Source: an uncultured Alphaproteobacteria bacterium | GTDB lineage: Bacteria; Pseudomonadota; Alphaproteobacteria; Rhodobacterales; Rhodobacteraceae | Reading direction: 5' to 3' | NCBI GenBank assembly: GCA_929200255.1 | Contig: CAKMYZ010000006.1 | Location: 1-64,000, forward strand | DNA length: 64,000 nucleotides | Part shown: positions 26,751-35,598 of the stretch, in pieces | How positions within the stretch are numbered: position 1 is the first letter of the stretch | How the letters are laid out: each line of letters opens with the position of its first letter | Notes under the pieces: model-generated | The model's database searches: none | The model's input: the letters and a program-made list of their open reading frames with translations, nothing else | What the model was told of the DNA's origin: nothing | Program-made: the position numbers and the translations under genes

Positions 26751-27338
26751 CTATGCATCGAGTTCTGCATCCCAATAGAGGAAATCCATCCAGCTTTCAT
26801 GCAGGTGGTTGGGTGGAAACTTGCGCCCGGCATTGTGCAGTTGCTCTGCAACTGGACGCCGCGGCGGTTTGCCAAGGCTCATCCCGGATTGGCGCAAAGA
26901 GCGCGATCCCTTGCGCAGATTGCAGGGCGAACAGGCCGCCACAACATTTTCCCAGCTGGTGATCCCGCCACTGGCGCGCGGCACCACATGATCAAAGGTC
27001 AAATCCCCTTTTGCACCACAATATTGGCAGCTGAACTCATCACGTAGAAAGAGGTTAAAGCGGGTGAAAGCCACCTGTTTTTGCGGCTTTACATAGTCCT
27101 TAAGCACGACGACAGATGGGATTTTGATCGCGGTTGAAGGGCTGCGCGCGACCTCATCGTATTCGCTGACAATGTCGACCCGATCCAACCAGGCCGCCTT
27201 GACCGCTTCCTGCCAGGGCCAGAGCGACAGCGGGTAGTAGGACAAGGGGCGGTAATCTGCATTCAACACCAACGCGGGAAAGTGCTTGAGCGCACCGGGC
27301 GCGCGCACAAAGTCAGTTCTGAATTCCGTTTGCGTCAT
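26751..27338 (-). CDS. HNH endonuclease family protein
   Basis: A 195-aa protein with a zinc-bound HNH fold in its C-terminal half: CQYCG (residues about 100-104), LTFDHVVPRASGG with the catalytic His, WENVVAACSPCN with the second cysteine pair. The N-terminal part (ALVLNADYRPLSYYPLSLWPWQEAV) is typical of the widely conserved stand-alone HNH proteins of proteobacteria, whose role is not settled. It lies upstream of zwf on the same strand but beyond the zwf operator, so it is probably a separate transcript. Confidence 0.93.
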   Translation of the reverse strand: MTQTEFRTDFVRAPGALKHFPALVLNADYRPLSYYPLSLWPWQEAVKAAWLDRVDIVSEYDEVARSPSTAIKIPSVVVLKDYVKPQKQVAFTRFNLFLRDEFSCQYCGAKGDLTFDHVVPRASGGITSWENVVAACSPCNLRKGSRSLRQSGMSLGKPPRRPVAEQLHNAGRKFPPNHLHESWMDFLYWDAELDA

Positions 27339-27471
27339 AGCTCACACCCCAGGATCGGCAGTGCGGGAACAGTCAAAGCGGCAGTCCCGCATTCTTCTTA
27401 ACCGTAACTATATATGGCGTCAGTTTCGTGACAAGCCCCAGATTATGTGGTCAGAAACCGGCGCTGTGTTG

Positions 27472-28197
27472 TCAGGCGGCAAGTTGTGCATCGGCCACCT
27501 GCACCTGTGCAGGACCACGCGCTTTGGCCCGCAGCATGGCCGATTCCGCCCGTTTGAGCAGAAGTGCGAGCGATGTTTCACCATCGGCGACAACCATACC
27601 CACCGAAACCGTCACATCCAACTGCACGCGCCCCGCATGGACTTGAATGCTATTCGCCAGACGCTTGGCTGTGCCATACCCTGCGTCTTTGGTGGCCCCG
27701 GGCAGATAGACGGCGATTGTCGCCCCATCGATCCGCCCAGCAATGTCAGTTTTGCGGGTGACATCCCGCAGACGGATCGCCAAGGCCATCAGGCAAAGAT
27801 CGCCGGCGCGGTGGTCATATTTGGTGTTCACCTCACCCAAGCGGTCGATATCCAGCATCAGCAACACACCGGTTTGCGACAAGCGCCGATTCACCGCTTT
27901 GATAAATCCCTGCCTTTGCAGAAGCCCCGTCATCGGATCAGTTTCGGCCGCCGAAATCAGCTGCCGACGCAAGCGCCCCATGTCGGCCATGATCCCCGTT
28001 GCCACAGCGTAAAGCGGCAAGCCGATCATCACCATGGCCCCCAGATACTCTGCCCAATCGCCGTGAAACGCACGATCGTCCAGCACATCATGCGCAAAGA
28101 CAGTACCCACCACACCAAGTGCGAGGACAACATAGCGCACCGCCCAACCCACACGGTTACGCGGCCCCAGAAGTGAGACAATCGGACTATGGACCAT
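27472..28197 (-). CDS. Membrane GGDEF-domain protein with a degenerate active site
   Basis: About 241 aa: two hydrophobic helices (around WAVRYVVLALGVVGTVFA and YLGAMVMIGLPLYAVATG), then a GGDEF-type domain starting at AAETDPMTGLLQRQGF. The signature position reads GRIDGAT instead of GG(D/E)EF, so diguanylate cyclase activity is not expected; MLDIDRLGEVN keeps the metal-binding Asp. It may be a c-di-GMP or GTP-binding sensor, or a decayed enzyme. The start is uncertain: a TTG at 28248 would add 17 residues, but neither start has a strong ribosome site. It follows the esterase gene by about 80 bp on the same strand. Confidence 0.8.
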   Translation of the reverse strand: MVHSPIVSLLGPRNRVGWAVRYVVLALGVVGTVFAHDVLDDRAFHGDWAEYLGAMVMIGLPLYAVATGIMADMGRLRRQLISAAETDPMTGLLQRQGFIKAVNRRLSQTGVLLMLDIDRLGEVNTKYDHRAGDLCLMALAIRLRDVTRKTDIAGRIDGATIAVYLPGATKDAGYGTAKRLANSIQVHAGRVQLDVTVSVGMVVADGETSLALLLKRAESAMLRAKARGPAQVQVADAQLAA

Positions 28198-28278
28198 TGA
28201 AATAATACTTACAGTTTGTGCGATGCCCCAACCCAGCTTCGCAAACAAGTGTGGCTGATTGTTTAACGCAATTGCTGC

Positions 28279-28947
28279 TTAATTCAACCCCAGACGATCC
28301 CGCATGAATGCCAACGCGACCGAAAGCCCGTCCGGCGCAATGCCGTGAGCTGTGCCTTTCATGATGTGGGCATAGACCTCTTTCCAGCCCGCCTCTTGCA
28401 ACGCCTCGGCGGCCTGCGGCAAGGATTGTGGCGGCACCACGTCGTCTTGGTCACCATGGATCAACAGGATTGGCGGGCGGCTGACGGTCTCATCCGCCAA
28501 CGACTCTGGCTCCAACAAACGACCGGAAAACGCCGTGATCCCCGCGATCGGATCCTCGCGACGAGGAATAACATGCAGCGCCATCATCGTGCCTTGGGAA
28601 AAGCCCAGCACCATCACCTGCTCTGGCAGCAGATCTTCATCAACCATGATCCCATCCAGAAACGCATCCAGATCAGCCGCAGCCCGGTCCAGGCCTGCAC
28701 GGCTTTCCTCTTCGCTTGACCCATCAATCCAGGGAATCGGAAACCACTGATACCCCATCGGCGCACCTGCACAGGCCTCTGGTGCGTCAGGTGCAATAAA
28801 CAGTGTGTCAGGCAGATGTTCGGCCAGCGGATCAGCCAACCCCATCAAGTCGGCCGCATTGGCCCCATATCCGTGCAGGAATATGACGCAAGAGCGGGTC
28901 TCGCCCGAGTGCGGCTCGCGCCGCTGTGCTTGCAATGCCCGTGTCAT
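28279..28947 (-). CDS. Carboxylesterase/phospholipase of the alpha/beta-hydrolase fold
   Basis: A 222-aa serine hydrolase of the bacterial acyl-protein-thioesterase/carboxylesterase family. Visible are FLHGYGANAADL (oxyanion region), the nucleophile elbow GFSQGTM with the catalytic Ser, the Asp in GDQDDVVP and the His in GTAHGIAPDG. The length is standard. The ATG at 28947 overlaps the glycosylase stop (ATGA), which is why I do not use the longer frame opening at 29025. It is the last gene of the cbiD-cobK-glycosylase-esterase operon. The substrate is unknown. Confidence 0.9.
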   Translation of the reverse strand: MTRALQAQRREPHSGETRSCVIFLHGYGANAADLMGLADPLAEHLPDTLFIAPDAPEACAGAPMGYQWFPIPWIDGSSEEESRAGLDRAAADLDAFLDGIMVDEDLLPEQVMVLGFSQGTMMALHVIPRREDPIAGITAFSGRLLEPESLADETVSRPPILLIHGDQDDVVPPQSLPQAAEALQEAGWKEVYAHIMKGTAHGIAPDGLSVALAFMRDRLGLN

Positions 28948-29573
28948 CTGATGCCTTCCCGCTGTTTGTGATGCTTGTAGTAGGCCCACATGATCCGCGC
29001 CGCAACCGATCGCCATGGCATCCATTGTTCTGACATAACACGCAGGTCTTTTTCCTTGGGCCGTTCAGGCAAATCAAAGATCACGCGGGCCGCTTCCTGA
29101 AGTGCCAGGTCACCGGGCGCAAAGACATCCGCCCGTCCCAGTGAAAACATCGCGTAAATCTCAGCAGTCCAAGCGCCGATGCCCGGCACCGCAGTCAAAG
29201 TCTTGATGACTGCCGTGGCGGCCATCTGCCGCAATGCATCATAATCGATGTCGGCCGATGCCAGCGCATGGGCATAGCGCGCCTTTTGGCGGCTTAGCCC
29301 AAGATCACGCAACGCCGCCTCATCAACGCCCGACACCGCCTGCGCCGAAATCATGCCCGCGCTTTGCAGCTTGCCCCAGATCGCATTGGCCGAGGCAACG
29401 CTGACCTGCTGGCTGACAATCGCGCTGAGTAATTCAGCGAAACCCTCTGGCTTGAGCCGCAACGGCAAGGGCGGCAACACCTGCATGGCTTTGTCAAAGC
29501 GCGGCTCTGCCGCGCAAAGCCAGTCTGCTCCTTCGCGCAGGCAGGCATTCCCTTTGATCACCCGTTCCTTCAC
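28944..29573 (-). CDS. DNA-3-methyladenine glycosylase II (AlkA-type, HhH-GPD)
   Basis: A base-excision repair glycosylase of about 209 aa. It shows the SQQVSVASANAIW helix of the HhH-GPD superfamily, the helix-hairpin-helix VPGIGAWTAEIYAM and the catalytic Asp in ADVFAPGDLALQ. It lacks the N-terminal AlkA domain of Escherichia coli, as is common in alphaproteobacteria. GTG at 29573 overlapping the cobK stop as GTGA is the most likely start; a TTG at 29588 is the alternative. It sits inside a cobalamin-gene operon with 4-bp overlaps on both sides, a purely genomic coupling. Confidence 0.9.
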   Translation of the reverse strand: MKERVIKGNACLREGADWLCAAEPRFDKAMQVLPPLPLRLKPEGFAELLSAIVSQQVSVASANAIWGKLQSAGMISAQAVSGVDEAALRDLGLSRQKARYAHALASADIDYDALRQMAATAVIKTLTAVPGIGAWTAEIYAMFSLGRADVFAPGDLALQEAARVIFDLPERPKEKDLRVMSEQWMPWRSVAARIMWAYYKHHKQREGIR

Positions 29574-30292
29574 AGGCGGTCCACCCAACGCAGTGCGGCA
29601 TCGATGTTATCAACCGTCGGCCACCCCCCCTGCTTTGGCCGCGCGATCATCAGCACCGGTATGCCCAGTTGGCGCGCCGCTGTCAGTTTGGTCCCGCTTG
29701 CAGCGCCGCCTGCATTTTTGACAACCAACCAGTCGACGCCCAGCCTGGTAAACAGGGTCACTTCGTCGGTGACGGAAAACGGCGGGCGCCCCACCAGAAA
29801 CCGCCCATTGGGAAAGGGAAACGGGCCATCAGGCGGATCGATCTGGCGGCAGATCACGTCGCGCCCTTCCAGATTGGCAAAGCGCGGCAATGTCTGCCGA
29901 CCCGTACCCAAAAACACCGTCGATCCAAGCGGAATATGCTGCGCTGCTTCTGCTTCATCGGCAATCTCGGTCCATTGATCACCTGCAACAGGTTGCCAGG
30001 GTGGCCGCAGGAACTGCAGATAGGGCAGGTCCATCTCGGTGCAAATTTGGGCCGTGCGGGCCGTGATCCGGCTGGCAAACGGATGCGTGGCATCCAGCAC
30101 GGCGGTGATCCCGACCTTGGCGAGATAGGCCTTGAACCCATCGACCCCGCCAAAGCCGCCGATCCGCGTCGGCAACGGCTGCGCCTCAGGCGCGCGGGTC
30201 ACTCCAGCGAGCGAGATAACAGCGTCCTGCCCTTGCAATGCAGCGGCAATCTGACGCCCCTCGCCCGTCCCTCCCAAAATCAAAAGCGTCAT
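29570..30292 (-). CDS. cobK: Precorrin-6A/cobalt-precorrin-6A reductase
   Basis: Reduces precorrin-6A with NADPH in cobalamin ring synthesis. The 240-aa product begins LLILGGTGEGRQIA, a nucleotide-binding loop, and has DATHPFASRITARTAQIC (residues about 86-103) and [24 protein letters not shown] near the C-terminus, all family markers. It overlaps cbiD by 4 bp upstream and the glycosylase by 4 bp downstream. Confidence 0.94.
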   Translation of the reverse strand: MTLLILGGTGEGRQIAAALQGQDAVISLAGVTRAPEAQPLPTRIGGFGGVDGFKAYLAKVGITAVLDATHPFASRITARTAQICTEMDLPYLQFLRPPWQPVAGDQWTEIADEAEAAQHIPLGSTVFLGTGRQTLPRFANLEGRDVICRQIDPPDGPFPFPNGRFLVGRPPFSVTDEVTLFTRLGVDWLVVKNAGGAASGTKLTAARQLGIPVLMIARPKQGGWPTVDNIDAALRWVDRL

Positions 30293-31338
30293 GCGCCAGC
30301 CCTTGCGATGACCGCCCCCGCGCGATCGATAATGACAATATCATAGGCGATGCCCGCATCCCCGAACCGCGCGTTCACCTGGCGCAGGGCGCCCTTTGCG
30401 ACCACATCAGCCAATGCAGGTCCAGCCATCTGGTAGGCTTCAAGTGCCGTATTGGCCTGCGCCAGTTCAGGCAGATCAGCCATTGCAGCCAGAGCCTCAA
30501 AATCCACTTGTGAGCGTCCTGAGTGCAGGTCCACGGCCCCTTGGGCAAGCTTGGTAATCTTCCCGATCCCACCGCCTATGGTGACACGCGCAACAGGGTG
30601 CCTTTTAAGGTACTTCAGCATCCCCCCAGCAAAATCTCCCATATCCAACATCGCATGGTCCGGCAGCGCATAAAGCGCCTGCACGGTCTTTTCGGACGTG
30701 GCCCCGGTGCAGCCGGCCACATGCATCATCCCGTCAGCGCGCGCCACATCAATCCCGCGATGGATCGACGCGATCCATGCCGCACAGCTAAAGGGACGCA
30801 CAATGCCCGTCGTGCCCAGGATCGACAGACCACCGGTGATGCCCAAGCGGGGGTTCCACGTCTTTTTTGCAAGCGCCTGACCGCCGGGGATCGATATCTG
30901 AATGGTGATATCGGCGGTTGCGCCAAACTCAGCTGCCAGTGTCGTGACAACCTCGCGCATCATCTGGCGCGGGACGGGGTTGATCGCAGGTTCGCCCACG
31001 TCGATCGGCAAACCCGGTTTGGTCACGACGCCAACGCCCTCGCCTGCCGCAAACTGGATCCCACCGTCGGACGACATCACTGTCACCACAATCATCGCGC
31101 CGTGGGTCACATCGGGATCATCGCCCGCGTCCTTTGTGATCCCCACACGTGCCCAGCCATCGCCCGCCTCTGCCAGGGCAAGCGGAAAGATCGGCGTCTC
31201 ACCCCTGGGCAAGGTGATCTTCACATCACGCGCAAAGGCCCCACCCCAGAACCGCCCGAGGGCAGCTTTGGTTGCGGCGGTCGCACAAGCGCCCGTGGTC
31301 CAGCCACGGCGCAATTCTGTTGGTTCAGCTTCCGTCAT
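30289..31338 (-). CDS. cbiD: Cobalt-precorrin-5B C1-methyltransferase
   Basis: A 349-aa CbiD-type methyltransferase acting at C1 of the corrin ring. Its N-terminus RRGWTTGACATAATKAAL and the segments VGEPAINPVPRQMM, NPRLGITGGLSILGTTGIVRP and VTIGGGIGKITKLAQG are characteristic. The open frame extends much further upstream, but the ATG at 31338 is chosen because it matches the family start. Cobalamin synthesis also includes cobA and cobB next door on the other strand; 99 bp separate the divergent cbiD and cobA starts, a shared promoter region without any visible riboswitch. CbiD is often assigned to the anaerobic route, yet Rhodobacterales commonly carry it with aerobic-type genes. Confidence 0.92.
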   Translation of the reverse strand: MTEAEPTELRRGWTTGACATAATKAALGRFWGGAFARDVKITLPRGETPIFPLALAEAGDGWARVGITKDAGDDPDVTHGAMIVVTVMSSDGGIQFAAGEGVGVVTKPGLPIDVGEPAINPVPRQMMREVVTTLAAEFGATADITIQISIPGGQALAKKTWNPRLGITGGLSILGTTGIVRPFSCAAWIASIHRGIDVARADGMMHVAGCTGATSEKTVQALYALPDHAMLDMGDFAGGMLKYLKRHPVARVTIGGGIGKITKLAQGAVDLHSGRSQVDFEALAAMADLPELAQANTALEAYQMAGPALADVVAKGALRQVNARFGDAGIAYDIVIIDRAGAVIARAGA

Positions 31339-31437
31339 CTGGCAGCGACGATAGGCAGGCACGGCGATGACGGCAACGGGCAATCCCGCGTCGTTTGCCA
31401 CCTTTCCAAGGCAGGCGATCACAGCCATAAAGGAGGT

Positions 31438-32289
31438 ATGAGCACCACAATCCCACTCCCCGCCCATGCGTGGCCCGTTCTGGAACCCGGTTGGGTCTGG
31501 CTTTGCGGTGCCGGGCCCGGCGATCCGGGGCTTTTGACGCTCCACGCGGTCAATGCGCTGCGGCAGGCGGATGTGGTGATCTATGACGCGCTGGTGCAAG
31601 AGGCGATCCTTGCGTGGGCACCACAGGCCGAACATATCTATGCAGGCAAACGCGGTGGCAAGCCATCGGCCAAACAGCGCGACATCTCGTTGCGGCTGGT
31701 TGATCTGGCGCGGGCAGGCAAACGTGTGCTCCGGCTCAAGGGCGGTGACCCCTTTGTCTTTGGGCGTGGCGGTGAAGAAGCGCAGACGCTGGTGCAACAC
31801 AACATTCCCGTGCGCATTATTCCCGGCATTTCCGCCGGGATCGGCGGGCTGGCCTATGCGGGCATCCCTGTCACCCACCGGGATGTGAACCAATCGGTGA
31901 CCTTTGTGACCGGGCACGACCAGTCAGGAAACACGCCAAGTTCACTAGATTGGGCCAGCATATCCAAAGGCAGTCAGGTGCTGGTGATCTACATGGGCAT
32001 GAAGCATATCGCCCAAATCAGTCAATCATTGATCGACGCCGGGCGCAGCATATCCGAACCCGTCGCGGTGGTCACCACAGCGACGACGAACGACCAACAG
32101 GTGCTTGAAACCACCCTTGGCAGCATCGTCGACGATATCGCGCAAGCCGGGCTTGCTCCGCCCGCGATCATCTGTGTCGGGCAATCCGTCCTGATGCGGC
32201 AGGTCCTCGACTGGCAAGGCATGGCCGCAGGTGAAGCACCACGCAACCTTGATCCGCTGGGGCGCGGACGCCCTGCCGAAACGGCCTGA
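31438..32289 (+). CDS. cobA: Uroporphyrinogen-III C-methyltransferase (SUMT)
   Basis: SAM-dependent methylation of uroporphyrinogen III at C2 and C7 to precorrin-2, the branch into cobalamin and sirohaem. The 283-aa product has CGAGPGDPGLLTL (residues about 23-35), RLKGGDPFVFGRGGEE (SAM site), IPGISAG and VTFVTGH. The ATG at 31438 is only one base from a perfect AGGAGG at 31431-31436, an unusually tight spacing that should lower translation; no other in-frame start fits. Divergent from cbiD; cobB follows 63 bp downstream. Confidence 0.95.
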   Translation: MSTTIPLPAHAWPVLEPGWVWLCGAGPGDPGLLTLHAVNALRQADVVIYDALVQEAILAWAPQAEHIYAGKRGGKPSAKQRDISLRLVDLARAGKRVLRLKGGDPFVFGRGGEEAQTLVQHNIPVRIIPGISAGIGGLAYAGIPVTHRDVNQSVTFVTGHDQSGNTPSSLDWASISKGSQVLVIYMGMKHIAQISQSLIDAGRSISEPVAVVTTATTNDQQVLETTLGSIVDDIAQAGLAPPAIICVGQSVLMRQVLDWQGMAAGEAPRNLDPLGRGRPAETA

Positions 32290-32352
32290 ACCCATGCAGA
32301 CCATCTTGTCAAACAAGCGCCCGCCGGAGGCATCTTCACGCCTCCGACAGCG

Positions 32353-33603
32353 ATGAGTTTTCTGATTGCCGCCCCTAGTTCCGGCAGCGGCAAAACGACG
32401 GTCACACTTGGGTTGCTGCGCGCGCTGCAACGACGCGATGTGCCCATCAGGGCCGCCAAATCAGGACCAGACTACATTGACCCGCGCTTTCATGAGGCGG
32501 CCTGCGGACAGCCCTGCCCCAATCTTGATGCCTGGGCGATGGGCGCTGACAGGATCAAGGCATTGGCTGCTGGGCGAATACCGCTGATCATCGAAGGGGC
32601 GATGGGCCTTTTTGATGGCGCGCCACCAAACGGCAAAGGAGCGGCAGCAGATCTCGCGCGCTTTCTGGACATCCCCGTCATTCTGGTTGTTGATGCGGGC
32701 CGGATGGCAGGCTCCATCGCGCCGCTGGTGCAGGGTTTTGCGAGGTTTGATGCGCGCGTCAATGTCGCAGGCGTGATCCTGAACAACATAGGCTCTGCCC
32801 GCCACGAGGCGATGCTGCGGCGCGCCTTGGCCTGCATCACAGTGTTTGGCGCACTGCCGCGCAACGCAGCACTGGCCCAGCCATCACGGCATCTTGGGCT
32901 GGTGCAGGCACAGGAACGTGATGATCTTGGGGTGTTTCTGGATCAAGCGGCTGATCTGGTGGCGGCACATTGCGACCTGAAAGCCATCGAGGCAATGTTG
33001 CACGCTATCGCCCCCGCCCCTTCAGCAAACAGAATGCCGCCACCGGGGCAACGCATCACCATCGCAGATGATGCCGCCTTTGCCTTTCACTATCCGCATC
33101 TGCTGGCCGACTGGCAGGCGGCAGGTGCAGAGCTGCGTTTCTTCTCGCCACTTGCAGATGAGCCCGCACCAGAGGCCGATTTCATTTATCTGCCCGGTGG
33201 GTATCCTGAATTGCACGCTGGGCATTTGGCCGCCAACAGCCAATTCCTTGACAGCCTGCGCAAGAGCACGGCGATGATCTATGGCGAATGCGGCGGGTAT
33301 ATGACTTTAGGCGAGGTACTGATTGATGCAAATGGAGACGCCCATCACATGGCGGGGCTGCTTCAGCTTGAAACATCCTTTGCTGCGCGCGGGCTGCATC
33401 TGGGTTACCGCAACCTGACCGCAACGCGCGGCCCGCTGGCGGGACAGTGGACGGGCCACGAATTCCACTACGCCAGCACAGTACGCGCGGTGGGTGAACC
33501 ACTTTTCGCCGCCAAAGACGCCGAGGAAGGGGCTCTGCCCCCCATGGGTCTGATCCATAAAAATGCCAGCGGCAGCTTTGCACATATTATTGATGTCGCT
33601 TGA
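32353..33603 (+). CDS. cobB: Cobyrinic acid a,c-diamide synthase
   Basis: ATP-dependent amidation of two carboxyl groups of the corrin ring using glutamine. The 416-aa product carries the P-loop APSSGSGKTTV at residues about 7-17, AAKSGPDYIDPRFH, the IIEGAMGLFDG strand, and a C-terminal class I glutamine amidotransferase-like domain with the GECGGYM nucleophile motif. It follows cobA in the same direction and is followed closely by a transporter gene. Confidence 0.95.
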   Translation: MSFLIAAPSSGSGKTTVTLGLLRALQRRDVPIRAAKSGPDYIDPRFHEAACGQPCPNLDAWAMGADRIKALAAGRIPLIIEGAMGLFDGAPPNGKGAAADLARFLDIPVILVVDAGRMAGSIAPLVQGFARFDARVNVAGVILNNIGSARHEAMLRRALACITVFGALPRNAALAQPSRHLGLVQAQERDDLGVFLDQAADLVAAHCDLKAIEAMLHAIAPAPSANRMPPPGQRITIADDAAFAFHYPHLLADWQAAGAELRFFSPLADEPAPEADFIYLPGGYPELHAGHLAANSQFLDSLRKSTAMIYGECGGYMTLGEVLIDANGDAHHMAGLLQLETSFAARGLHLGYRNLTATRGPLAGQWTGHEFHYASTVRAVGEPLFAAKDAEEGALPPMGLIHKNASGSFAHIIDVA

Positions 33604-33642
33604 CCCTTGTCAGCGGCCTGCGACAGGCATACCGATGCGGAT

Positions 33643-34857
33643 ATGACAGCAGTTGACGACACCCGCGCCCGGCGCAATGTCACCGTTTTGGTTCTGGCCC
33701 AGGCGATCCTTGGCGCGCAGATGCCAATGATCTTTGTGGTGGGCGGTCTGGCTGGAGGTCAGTTGGCGTCTAATCCATGTCTGGCCACCCTGCCGATTTC
33801 CTTCATCGTCTTCGGCTCCATGACGACGGCGCCTTGGCTCAGCCCGCTGATGCAGCGTAACGGGCGGCAGTTCGGGTTCTTTCTAGGCGCCTTTGCGGGG
33901 GCCGTGGGTGCTGCCGTTGCAGCCTATGGGCTCTACGTCGGTTCATTTACCATCTTGCTGATTGGTTCCTATTTAACAGGTATCTATATGTCTGCGCAGG
34001 GTTTTTACCGTTTTGCCGCGACCGACACGGCGTCCGATGCGTTTCGGCCCAAGGCTGTGTCCTACGTCATGGCCGGGGGGTTGCTGTCGGCCGTTGTCGG
34101 CCCGCAACTGAACAAACTGGTGTCCGACGCCTTTGTGATCCCGTTTCTGGGGACCTATTTGGCCATTATCATTCTCAATCTCGTTGGCATGATGCTGTTT
34201 CTTTGGCTCGACCTGCCCAAAGGCAGCAGATCCGAACCAACGGCAGCACCCGCGACGAGCCGTTCCAAACTCGCGCTACTGCGCGAGCCGCGCATTCTGG
34301 TTGCTGTGATTTGTGCGATGGTCTCCTATTCACTCATGAACCTGGTGATGACATCCACGCCCTTGGCCGTTGTCGGATGCGGTTTCACAACCGACGACGC
34401 CAATGACATCGTCTCGGCCCATGTGTTGGCGATGTTTGCCCCATCCTTCGTCACGGGCCATCTGATTGCCCGTTTCGGGGTTGAGCGGATCATCGGTACG
34501 GGGCTTTTGGTCCTCATGGCGGCGGGCATTGTGGCCCTGTCCGGAGTGATGCTAAGCAACTTCTATGTGGCCCTTGTGCTCTTGGGGTTCGGCTGGAATT
34601 TCGGGTTTATCGGTGCCACCACCATGCTTGCAGGCGCACATAAGCCCCAGGAGCGCGGGACGGTTCAGGGCCTGAATGACATGATTGTGTTTGGTATGGT
34701 GACCGTTGCCTCTCTGGCATCGGGTGGCCTGATGAACTGTTCTGGCGGGACACCGGTTGAAGGCTGGACCGCCGTCAACCTGGCGATGATCCCCTTCCTT
34801 ATTCTGGCCGGGGGGTCGCTGATCTGGTTGGTCCGTCAGTCAAAACTGGCCCATTAG
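33643..34857 (+). CDS. Major-facilitator-superfamily transporter
   Basis: About 404 aa with twelve hydrophobic segments, consistent with a full-length MFS permease of the inner membrane. It shows a short basic loop (RNGRQFGFFLGAF) between helices 2 and 3 and another (ARFGVERIIG) between 8 and 9. The ATG at 33643 is chosen; a TTG at 33607 would extend it by 12 residues. The substrate cannot be told from sequence. Position directly after cobB might hint at a cofactor or metabolite link, but there is no motif support. A zincin-like gene follows after 3 bp. Confidence 0.82.
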   Translation: MTAVDDTRARRNVTVLVLAQAILGAQMPMIFVVGGLAGGQLASNPCLATLPISFIVFGSMTTAPWLSPLMQRNGRQFGFFLGAFAGAVGAAVAAYGLYVGSFTILLIGSYLTGIYMSAQGFYRFAATDTASDAFRPKAVSYVMAGGLLSAVVGPQLNKLVSDAFVIPFLGTYLAIIILNLVGMMLFLWLDLPKGSRSEPTAAPATSRSKLALLREPRILVAVICAMVSYSLMNLVMTSTPLAVVGCGFTTDDANDIVSAHVLAMFAPSFVTGHLIARFGVERIIGTGLLVLMAAGIVALSGVMLSNFYVALVLLGFGWNFGFIGATTMLAGAHKPQERGTVQGLNDMIVFGMVTVASLASGGLMNCSGGTPVEGWTAVNLAMIPFLILAGGSLIWLVRQSKLAH

Positions 34858-34860
34858 CAG

Positions 34861-35532
34861 ATGTTCTTGCGCAAACGCGCCAGTATCAGCGATGACCTCA
34901 AAGGCTGGATATTTGAGAGCTTCGATTGGGCGGACGAAACATTTGGTCAGGATTGGGCACAGTCGCGCCAACTCGTCACTGCAAGCCACGACTTCTTTAC
35001 CGCAGGTGCAGGTGACACACCGCAAATCGCCCAGCAGATTGCCGATGATATCGCCCGCCTGATCCCAGTGCGGTATATTGCCGTCGCCCCGCTGCACATG
35101 ATCGACCCTGAATACCGGCACAATTATCAGGATACCGCTTCGGTTGCCGGCCTGTACCATCACGACCCCGACAACCCACTGATCAATTATGACCCGGCGC
35201 TGATGCACCAACCGGTGGCCTTTATCAGCACCCTGACCCATGAATTGATGCATGCGCGACTGGCCAATTATGTGGCCCTGATGCCCGGCGGTGAAGCCGT
35301 CCACGAGCTGTCAACCGACCTGCATTGTATTACCCACGGCTTTGGCCTTTTTGCAATCGATGGCCCCGCACAGGCTGGTTGGTCTGGCTATATGACGCAA
35401 GAATCGCGCGCCTATGCTTTGGCAGAGTTTCTGGCCCGCCACGGCGTTGACCCCGATGACGCGCTGCGGCGTCTCAACCCACGTGGGGCGAAAGCACTGA
35501 AACGCGCAATTTCTGAACACGCCGCCGATTGA
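34861..35532 (+). CDS. Putative zinc metallopeptidase (HExxH), unknown family
   Basis: A 223-aa cytoplasmic protein with a THELMHARL segment at residues about 125-133, the HExxH zinc site of zincin peptidases. A downstream acidic helix around GGEAVHELSTDLH could supply the third ligand. No signal peptide or membrane segment is visible. The family is not recognised and the fold assignment rests on this motif. The ATG lies 3 bp after the MFS gene stop, so the two are probably co-transcribed. Tandem hairpins separate it from the convergent gene at 35599. Confidence 0.72.
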   Translation: MFLRKRASISDDLKGWIFESFDWADETFGQDWAQSRQLVTASHDFFTAGAGDTPQIAQQIADDIARLIPVRYIAVAPLHMIDPEYRHNYQDTASVAGLYHHDPDNPLINYDPALMHQPVAFISTLTHELMHARLANYVALMPGGEAVHELSTDLHCITHGFGLFAIDGPAQAGWSGYMTQESRAYALAEFLARHGVDPDDALRRLNPRGAKALKRAISEHAAD

Positions 35533-35540
35533 GGGCACGC

Positions 35541-35594
35541 GAAGATTTTTGGCTAAAAATCTTCTGTGTAAAAGGATTTTCGCGAAAATCCTTT
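35541..35594. terminator. Tandem hairpins between convergent genes
   Basis: Two palindromes lie side by side: GAAGATTTTT/AAAAATCTTC (35541-35550 and 35555-35564) and a perfect 24-bp palindrome at 35571-35594 centred on CGCG. They fill the space between convergent genes ending at 35532 and 35599 and probably act as a bidirectional terminator. Similar tandem pairs recur at 38006-38051 and 58059-58115. Confidence 0.7.
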
Positions 35595-35598
35595 GCCG

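Noticed and set aside
27286-28176. Plus-strand frame of 296 aa
   Set aside because: Antisense to the GGDEF-like gene; no domain, many His/Gln residues as in GC-rich shadows.
30523-31437. 5' extension of the cobA frame
   Set aside because: Antisense to cbiD; the SUMT family starts at 31438.
31339-31917. N-terminal extension of the cbiD frame
   Set aside because: No similarity to CbiD in the extra 193 residues, and it is antisense to cobA for most of its length.
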